From Pollenia angustigena (taxonomy: Eukaryota; Arthropoda; Insecta; Diptera; Polleniidae): a DNA stretch of 64,000 nucleotides. The translations under genes were made by a program, and so were the position numbers. The stretch's first letter is position 1. Every line of letters starts with the position of its first letter. Location: contig OV884059.1 in assembly GCA_930367215.1 (NCBI GenBank), positions 229,027,803 to 229,091,802 on the forward strand, written 5' to 3'. Below, one piece after another: positions 57,071-64,000 of this stretch. The notes under the pieces were generated by a model that saw nothing but the letters and a program-made list of their open reading frames with translations, searched no databases and was not told the DNA's origin.

Positions 57071-57343
57071 CCTGTGTTCATACGGCTCATGTCTTATTGA
57101 CACGATTACTAATTTATAGGCGAGAGGGACGAGAGGAAAGGAAACGAGTACACAGATGCATGTACTGTCTTTATGTTTTGCATTCTTATTCGTTGCTTAA
57201 TTTTCTTTTGGTTTTGAATATCAAATAAAACAAAATAAAAAACATGCCGTCAACATGACATGACTTATTTGAATGCCAATTCATGTATAAAGAAGAAAAA
57301 GGAAGAATCTGGTCAATAAGACATGAGCTGTATGATCTCAGAC
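57071..57343. mobile_element. MITE with CCTGTGTTCATACGGC ends, copy 2
   Basis: CCTGTGTTCATACGGCTCAT and TGTCTTATTGAC on the left, GTCAATAAGACATGAGCTGT on the right. The interior matches the copy at 48123-48374. Ends approximate. Confidence 0.72.
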
Positions 57344-57429
57344 TAAGGATAATACATATTTAGTAAAGATGATTTTCAGAAAAAAAGGATACTTTTTAGT
57401 AAAAGAATACTATTTGGTTTAATTGGATT

Positions 57430-58023
57430 TTTTTTTTATTATTTTTGCAAAATAAACATTTTGGAAACAAAATATATTCCCAAAACCGGACGCGGACACT
57501 AAATTTTTTTCGTAAATATTTCTCATAAACAGACAGAGAAGCGTTGAAATACACCAGCAACAAATCGTCAGCTCAGAATTGGTTTGGCGCATATGCCAAA
57601 AAGTCGGAGTGGAGAAAAACGACAAAGAAGATTTACATGAAGATTTCTAAAATTGTACCCGATAGAATTTTTTTATATTTTTACCACTGCTTCCGGTATA
57701 TGTTTTGAAGAAAAATGCAAATTTTTGCGCACTTTCATGAATAAAGTTAGAATTTAAAAGTATTTTTTTGAAAATGAAAAATATTGTTTTGTGCCGCATA
57801 CGCCACTTTTCTAAAAAAAAAATTAAAAAGTGGCTTTTTGTGCTGCATACGTATACTTATTGCTGTGTATTGAGTAACTTGTTGTTGAGATGAATTTTTT
57901 TTTTATAGTTTTTGTATTTGGTTTTACTTTACAAAAACAGAAAAAACAGTTCTACTGTTATGAAAAGTTACATAAAAAGCCACAAATTAAACAACTTAAA
58001 TAATGCAAAAGTAAAAAGAAAAT
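57430..58023. other. Intergenic, no gene seen
   Basis: AT-rich. AAAGTGGC / GTGCYGCATACG words repeat at about 57790 and 57840. No coding sequence. Confidence 0.45.
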
Positions 58024-58800
58024 TTAAAACTTAATATTGAGTAAATTTTTATAATAAGCTTTATCAACACGTGGAAGAAATATAAGCAAGTCTTTTATGT
58101 CTCTATTTTTATCGCTGGAAATAAATGATGGTTTCGATATTTTCAAAACATTCGTCAACAAATTCTCAGGAGTTTTCAAGAAATTTTTTGATGAAGACTT
58201 AACCAAACTTGCATTTTTATATTTTTTCTTTCTGGTAGAAGTTTTATAATACATATATACATAAATCATTATTTTAACTGTATAGAAGTACTTTAATTTT
58301 AGCAAAAGGGACTTTTCGAAAGTCCATTTTATTTGCTTCCAACGAGTATGTGCGAAAATTTTCCGGAAGCATTTCCATAACTTTAAGTTTGGTTTTATTA
58401 TTTGGCATTGTTTTAAGCAAATTTAGTAAATGATGAGGACTATGAATTTCAATATTCTTTAAGTACCGGTCAATAACACCATGGACACAGTCCACTTCTT
58501 GAATTAAAGAATGTTCTGGTTCTGAAGACTTTTGTATTACGGCATCAATATTATTTTGTTTAAAGAACATTTTGATTGCGGTTGCGTTAATTTGATTTTT
58601 ATTTTGAGGTACGCAAGAATCGCTCCATAATGTCAAAGTTTTAATAAGTGGACAATCTTTTATTAATTCATTTAAAATTTTAATTTAAGCACTAGCAATA
58701 TCGTTACCACTCCGACCGCTATGAGCTTCCGTCAAAAAGGCACAATAAGTAAAAGTTGGTACATATGACATAATAATGGTTGCTGTAAGATTAAACATAC
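58024..58800 (-). pseudogene. Relic transposase with WSDSC motif
   Basis: Read on the minus strand from about 58800, the frame gives TYCAFLTEAHSGRSGNDIAS, a stop, then IKILNELIKDCPLIKTLTLW, SDSCVPQNKNQ, KSSEPEHSLIQEVDCVHG and a further helical part to 58274. A second frame (58305-58024) carries FLPRVDKAYYKNLLNIKF. The order E-x-GRSGNDIAS ... WSDSCVPQN ... EPEHSLIQEVDxxH looks like the D/E/H core of a DDE-type transposase family common in insect genomes as uncharacterised proteins. I recognise the motif pattern but cannot assign the superfamily. One stop and at least one frameshift show decay. Terminal repeats were not found. Confidence 0.6.
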
Positions 58801-59275
58801 ATATTTAATTTTCGTTTGTTGTGAAATTTTGAAGCATTTCCCTTAGGTAGGCTAAAAACACAAATAATAGCAAACCGTACACTTGGTTGGGTCCATTATA
58901 AAACTATTTTTCACAAATTTATTTTCTTGTTGTCATTTTACTTTGCTTTTGCTTTAACTACATTTTTTTCTTACGGCAATGCAGCAAAGCAACAGTAAAA
59001 TTTATTTTGTACGTTTTTGTATGAAGAATTTGCTGCAATCGCCAAACAATGGCTTGTACAGCAAAACAGTACTTAAAACATTTTTAAACATTTGATATGC
59101 AGCAAAATTAATGCTTTATATCCCAGAAACCATAAAAATTTTCGCGAAACAGGTTTTTGATTTAGAAAGAGGATATTAAAAAAATATATTCCTCATACCT
59201 AACTCATTTTTTTTAAAAATGGTCGGTAGGTCAAACCAGTAATGAGCTGACGAAATGTGTTTTTTATAAGTTATA
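58801..59275. other. Intergenic, no gene seen
   Basis: AT-rich sequence flanking the relic transposase; no terminal repeats or coding sequence recognised. Confidence 0.45.
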
Positions 59276-59411
59276 CCCAGCCGGAAAAATTCTTCGACAT
59301 TGGATGAATCAGACATTTCGTGCAAGTGTCTGACTTCATTCTTAGAGACTTCGTTCAGATTTCTGTCAGACATTGAATATACTTACTGTCTGGCCGATTT
59401 CTGATCGATTT

Positions 59412-59446
<35 letters not shown>

Positions 59447-59915
59447 GGGGAATTTATGTACAAATATGTCCAATAGAATTCCGACGGAATTCATTCAGAT
59501 TTGTCCAACGAGTCTTTTTATTTTCTTAAAATAATGACAATTGTCATTCAGTTGGAAATAATTTTAATTTTATTTGTTCAAGACAAAAATCATAAAAAAA
59601 GGTACGTACGTGTAAAATTTATAATTATGTACATATTTTGCAATAAAATTATTTCTTTCAGCTATCAGTTCGAAAGCAAAAAAAATCTCGGCTAACACAT
59701 CAGAACTTCCCATGCCTTTTTTATTACATGTCTGTTAGATATCTATCAGAAATGCCGACAAAAAACCAAAATTTCCCACGACATGTCTGTCAGAATTCAT
59801 GTCAACCACTTCATACGTTTTTGGGTCAGAAATCTGACAGAATTCGTATACGATTCTGACTTTTTTGCCGACGTTTCTCTCAGATATCTGAACGACGTTG
59901 GATTATTTTGCTGGC
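59276..59915. mobile_element. CCCAGCCGG-ended MITE
   Basis: CCCAGCCGGAAAAATTCTTC on the left faces the complement of CTAGCCAGCAAAATAATCCA on the right. TCTGACAG/CTGTCAGA, GACATGTCTGTCAGAATTC and CAGATATCTGA palindromic words crowd the interior, and an AT microsatellite sits in it. Related in its end to the CCCAGCGGG element at 31529. Ends approximate. Confidence 0.6.
59415..59444. repeat. AT microsatellite
   Basis: Thirty bases of alternating AT. Confidence 0.9.
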
Positions 59916-60399
59916 TAGGAAGTTCTTCTTTTTGCAACTCTGATTATTATTTATATGTGTTAACGACCATAAAATTTGTGATTCCCCTGTTAACACAAAG
60001 TGGGCAAAAATTGGTTTTTATTTAAAAAGTTGTGGGTTTAGCTAGTGCATTCTACTTAGAAATAGAAAATGGCTTTAGAAAAGCTGCATTCTCATCAGTT
60101 GGTTATAATCAAAATCGTATTTTGATGCCAAGGATGATATCCGACTTGCCACGTATGCAAATTAAAAGGAACTGTTCGGTCAATTAAAAGGCTTTGACGA
60201 ATTTTTAAAGGTATATTAAATCGTCTACGCTGAAGATGACTGTGTTGAAATAATTAATTAAAGCGCAGTGGTGGAGATTAGTCATTCTGAAGACTGTGAA
60301 GAAGATATTCACGTCAAAATATCTGATTGAAAAAACTCATACGATGAAGCATTAAAAAAATCAGGCTTTTAAAAAATTTTGAAATTAAATACTATTAAG
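59916..60399. other. Intergenic, no gene seen
   Basis: Mixed sequence. A plus-strand stretch at about 60230-60340 (acidic codons, GAAGATATTCACGTC) hints at a decayed coding piece but no domain could be read. Confidence 0.4.
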
Positions 60400-60401
60400 T
60401 A

Positions 60402-61595
60402 AAGGGTGGTTTTAAGGGCCGATGTTAAATGTGAACCACACCTAAACTTCAAGTTTTTTTCTGCATTTCATTTGAAATTTCTCAATTTCTGACTAACTCA
60501 ATTCGAACCATGGAAAGATACACAATCGAGCAACGCGTTAATGTTATTCAGGCTTATTATGAAAATGGGCGTTCAAATCAAAATGCATATCGTGCACTTC
60601 GTGATTTTTTCGGTAAATTTAATCGTCCAAATGTGCGTACAATCGATAAAATTGTGCAAAAATTTAAGCAAACCGGGTCTGTAGGAGATGTGAAAACACC
60701 AGTCTATGCTCATAAAGCTCGTATTGCAGAAAATATTGCTTTTGTTTGCGATAGTGTGGCTGAAGGGCCGTCCACCTCAACTCGTCGTCGTGCCCAACAA
60801 TTATACCTCTCGCGCTCGTCGTTGCAGAACATTATGCATAAAGCCTTGCATTTACAAGCTTACAAGGTGCAATTGACTCAAGAGCTAAAGCCTCTTGACC
60901 ATTGCAAACGTCGTCAATGGTCAGAATAGTGACAAGAAATGGCAACAGTGGATGATCAATTTTCGAAGAAAATCATCTTCATGATGATGCACATTTTCAC
61001 CTCAGCGGATTCGTCAAAAGGCAGAATTGCCGCATTTGGGCGAATAATAATCCAAGAGTGATTGTCGAAAAACCAATGCACTTACAAAAAGTGACTGTTT
61101 GGTGCGGTTTATGAGCTGGGGGCATCATCGGGCCGTATTTTTTCCAAAATGAGGCCGTAACTGTGAATGGTGTTCGTTACCGTGAGATGAAAACGAACTT
61201 TTTATGGTCCGAATTGGTAGATATGGATGTGGACGATAGGTGGTTTATACAGGACAGTGCCGCTTGCCACACAGCTAACGAAACAATGGCTCTTTTGCGC
61301 GGCAAATTCAATGGCAGTGTTATCTCACGTAGTGGCGATGCCAATTGGCCGCCAAGATGCCAATTGGCGGCACATTAACGGCATAGAAACTCAATTACGG
61401 CTCAGCGTCATCGAAAATTTGGAACATCGGATGGAGGTGTGCCGCCGAGGTAGCGGCGGCGATTTGGAGATATTTTGTTCCATTGATAATTGAACCATAC
61501 CAATATTATCATAAGAAAAAGAAATGACAATAGTTTCCTTAATAATTTGTGTTTTATTCAAAATCAAGATCGGCCCTTAAAATTTAACCACCCTT
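60402..61595 (+). mobile_element. Mariner-superfamily transposon, 1194 bp
   Basis: AAGGGTGGTTTTAAGGGCCG and the complement of AAGGGTGGTTAAATTTTAAG (with GGGCCGAT further in on both sides) are flanked by TA (60400-60401, 61596-61597). It encloses the transposase remnant at 60510-61493. Confidence 0.85.
60510..61493 (+). pseudogene. Dead IS630-Tc1-mariner transposase
   Basis: The first frame (60510-60929) encodes MERYTIEQRVNVIQAYYENG and a helix-turn-helix region ending RRAQQLYLSRSSLQNI and LKPLDHCKRRQWSE, the pattern of the DUF4817-type N-terminus. Two stops follow. After a shift, DDAHFHLSGFVKRQNCRIWA (first catalytic Asp), MHLQKVTVWCGL, stop, AGGIIGPYFFQNEAVTVNG and FIQDSAACHTANE (second Asp) are readable. 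The third acidic position, normally in a WPPRSCDLTPLDxFLWG motif, is lost where the sequence runs GDANWPPRCQLAAH. The tail (IENLEHRMEVCRRGSGG) is in a third frame. It cannot be functional. Confidence 0.85.
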
Positions 61596-61739
61596 TATTA
61601 AGGTCGATTTCGGTGAAAACCAACATAGCATTTAATTCTCGTTATATTTAAAAAATATCTGAGCCAAATTTGGTCCACCTAATTCCGTTGGTAGGGATGC
61701 GTTTGTGCCAAAAACATTAGTTTGGGCAGAAAAGAGTAA

Positions 61740-61877
61740 CAGCCAATCCCACGATGTCACACGTTAACGTTCGCATAGAAAATAACATTTAAAACAAAAA
61801 CAATTTCTAAAATTTGTTTTTGTTTTAAATGTTATTTTCTATGCGAACGTTAACGTATGACATCGTGGGACTGGCTG
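61740..61877. mobile_element. 138-bp near-palindromic MITE
   Basis: CAGCCAATCCCACGATGTC and the complement of CAGCCAGTCCCACGATGTC are flanked by TAA (61737-61739 and 61878-61880). The arms pair over about 63 bp, including CGTTAACGTTCGCATAGAAA, leaving only about a dozen unpaired central bases. Confidence 0.85.
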
Positions 61878-61880
61878 TAA

Positions 61881-62790
61881 GTTTTATTTATAACCGATTT
61901 TTCTTAATGTTCACTAGAAGTATTCTACAAATATTAGTTAAGAGGAAAGTGAGCAAATCAAGTTCATGATTATAAGAAAGATCTCAAAAAGTAAAGTCTT
62001 ATGAGTAAAAATAAAAGGCAGTCTTGGGGTTTTGCTCATATCAAAGCCAATTAAAGCCCGACCAAGCTGAATTTTAATGGCAAACTGTTCCGACACCCGC
62101 ACAGACGGACATCGTTTAATTAATTTTACTCTTCATAAGCTTTAAGAATATATCGAGCCCCTATAGCAAAAATGATGCAACCAACAAAAATTAAATTTTA
62201 CAGGAGCACGTTTTTTTTTAAATATTTTTGCTTCAAGTCTAGGGTTCCGTTTGAAATTGCTTTTGCTCTTATTTCGTAACTGTTCTTCCCCGAGATATGA
62301 GATTTTAAGAGATGATGCAAATATTCAAAAATTATCGATAGTCATCAAAAAGCAAAAATCTAAAATGTTCTTGGTTACATAATTTTTGCTATTAGGGCAA
62401 ATAATAATGTCTTAAATTTGTATAGTAAGAATTACAAACGGAATGACAAAATCATATATACCCATCCACCTGTTGTGAAGACCCTAAAAATGTGTTAATT
62501 TTTAATCACAATGTAAAAAATCTTAATTGCTGCTATCATGCCGCTAGCGATCAAAAAAAAAAAGTTGTGAAATATACTAAATGTAGCACACTTTTAAGCC
62601 ACGCCCATAAAAAATAACGAAACTTGCATGATTACACTTATCACACATCGCAAAATTAATTAAAACTTTATTTTCACAATGATTTAGGGAAACAGGCGTG
62701 GCTTAAAATTTTGTTTTGACAAGCTTAGAATGGCTTATCTTATGCTGCATGGAAATATAGAAACTTTTTACAAGAGGTTCTACGCGGGAA
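61881..62790. repeat. Degenerate dispersed repeat and unannotated DNA
   Basis: At 62030-62170 and 62400-62470 the phrases GACGGACATCGTTTAAT, CTCTTCATAAGC, AATTACAAACGGAATGACAAA and ATATACCCATCCACC match the family seen at 7690-8385 and 13702-14085. The remainder has no gene recognised. Confidence 0.5.
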
Positions 62791-62904
62791 AACATTCCCG
62801 GGAATCCCGGGTCATTTTTTTTTAAATTAATCCCGGAAATTTTTTTGCGATACACCATCACCAACATCAGATGATGAACCATCTACAAATTCTAAAAAAT
62901 AAAT

Positions 62905-63165
62905 GAAAAGAAAATTCAAAAGCGTGAAAATAACTTAAAAAAAGGAATTGACGTCCATGAAGTCACGGGTAACAGGCCAACAAATTTAAAATCTTTTATG
63001 ATGTGCTTCTTACTATAAAACCAACATCTGTAGAAAACGAGAGCACGTTTTCGGTAGCAGGCAATGTAAATTTCAACAAAGACTAGAAATAGAATCTCTG
63101 ATGAGCTTTTAAATGCTTTAATAATACAAAAACATTTTTTGCTTAAAAGAAAATTAATTTTTACC
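62905..63165 (+). pseudogene. hAT transposase dimerisation-domain relic
   Basis: Plus-strand reading gives KKGIDVHEVTGNRPTNLKSF, YDVLLTIKPTSVENESTFSV, AGN, then after a frameshift KTRNRISDELLNALIIQKHF. This is the usual end of hAT transposases (LLxIxPTSVExExxFSxAG ... RISDELLxAL). A CCCGGGAATCCCGGG palindrome at 62798-62812 may be a subterminal remnant. The catalytic domain is missing. Confidence 0.78.
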
Positions 63166-63356
63166 AAGTTGCTATTAATAATAACTACTAAATATTAATA
63201 AGTTTTAATAATCCATGATCTCCAAAAAAAAAAGCAAATATACATGTATGTACGTACATATAAAATATGCATGTACATTGTTACAATTTATTTGGTTTTG
63301 TCTTGATTTTCTGTGGAACAAAAAAAACCTAAATTTTTTTGGACTGTTGTATATGG

Positions 63357-63760
63357 GTAATTCCAAAGTGTTGAACGTGACAGTCGTACGCATCAAAAAT
63401 GCAATAACATTTTAAGCAAAAAATATTTTTACGTTTTCTTAATCCTTAAATAATAGCACTTAGAAAGCACTTTTATCTATGCTGAAGTTTATGGAGAGGC
63501 GCGATTCTAGGTCAAAGATAATGGCAAAAGAAGTAGCAGTTCGAACGTGAAAAAACAGAAGTAGTTTTTGTGGCCATGTATAAAAAATGGGTAATTCGCG
63601 AAACCTGGCACAATTTTTGAGTCAAACTGCTTTCAGAATTTTAAAATGTCTTGGTTTGATTCCAAAATCTTCTGTATTTTCTTTTTTTTAAGCCAAAATC
63701 TGGGTCGATACGTGACATTTCGAACGTGAAATTTTTTCCGTAACAATTGAACTGAATAAT
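63357..63760. repeat. Dispersed repeat, copy 2
   Basis: Same orientation and order of phrases as 39571-39990 (GTTGAACGTGACAGTCGTAC, GCACTTAGAAAGCACT, GATAATGGCAAAAGAAGTAG). An internal portion (TCAATGTAACATTAAAATG) present in copy 1 is missing here. Confidence 0.75.
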
Positions 63761-64000
63761 GATTAAAACAAAATGAAAATTTACCGTTAATCCGAATAAC
63801 ATATTTCTCTTCGAACTCTTCCTTAGATTACAGACTATGTAAGAACATTTTTTGGAATAATTTTTATCAAATATCACCTCTTTTTAGGAAGATAACATTA
63901 AAGAAAATATACAATAAAACATTCTCACAAATAACAAATTACGTTTGCACAACTTTGCAGTCTGATTAGAAACCCTACTTTTTACCCATAAACATTCCAA

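Noticed and set aside
61163..61493. Two separate small genes at 61163-61378 and 61227-61493
   Set aside because: Both are frame-shifted pieces of the dead mariner-type transposase.

Overview
This is 64 kb of visibly AT-rich animal DNA, most likely from an insect and probably a fly (Diptera). The reasons are the mix of P-element (THAP), Tc1, pogo, PIF/Harbinger-like and hAT transposon relics, a 61-bp intron in one gene, and the absence of bacterial gene organisation. The genus cannot be named from the sequence. Almost the whole window is intergenic DNA filled by transposons inserted into each other. Only three coding loci look like host genes.

Host genes. (1) 40577-41251, minus strand: the main exon of a glutamine/alanine/proline-rich protein with interrupted polyQ tracts and a defined C-terminus. 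(2) 43867-44746, plus strand: a two-exon gene for a 272-aa secreted precursor with a signal peptide and at least four furin-type basic sites. (3) 53011-53880, plus strand: a two-exon gene for a 169-aa secreted protein with one furin-type site. Genes 2 and 3 share an architecture (signal peptide exon, phase-0 intron, basic processing site, C-terminal amphipathic helix) and may be diverged relatives. They are the best candidates for new biology here.

Layout. 0-3.5 kb: inverted repeats and two MITEs. 3.9-7.1 kb: a broken P-element/THAP transposase split by a Tc1 fragment. 8.4-13.7 kb: a Tc1-like transposon carrying a pogo-like MITE, a 7-bp-TSD MITE and a large foldback of 471-bp units. The foldback holds a Harbinger-like MITE that in turn holds a Tigger-like MITE. 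14.6-22.6 kb: a foldback, nested hAT elements, TTAA- and TAA-flanked MITEs and a minisatellite. 22.6-27.8 kb: two copies of a CCCTGC-ended family, a hAT element and a hAT-like element with long inverted arms. 28-31.5 kb: sparse sequence, a hairpin and a second copy of the 471-bp-unit family. 31.5-39.2 kb: a CCCAGCGGG-ended element split by a 3.4-kb hAT-like element, then a 2.8-kb hAT with a decayed dimerisation domain. 40.5-54 kb: the three genes separated by repeats. 54-64 kb: Harbinger-like MITEs, a minisatellite, a relic transposase with a WSDSC motif, a dead mariner-type element and a hAT C-terminal relic.

Elements were delimited mainly by matching terminal inverted repeats together with target-site duplications (8 bp for hAT, TA for Tc1/mariner/pogo, TAA/TTA for PIF/Harbinger-like, TTAA, a variable 2 bp, and about 14-17 bp). 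Everything was read by eye. No alignment, database search or folding program was run, so family names rest on motif recognition and ends quoted as approximate should be treated that way.
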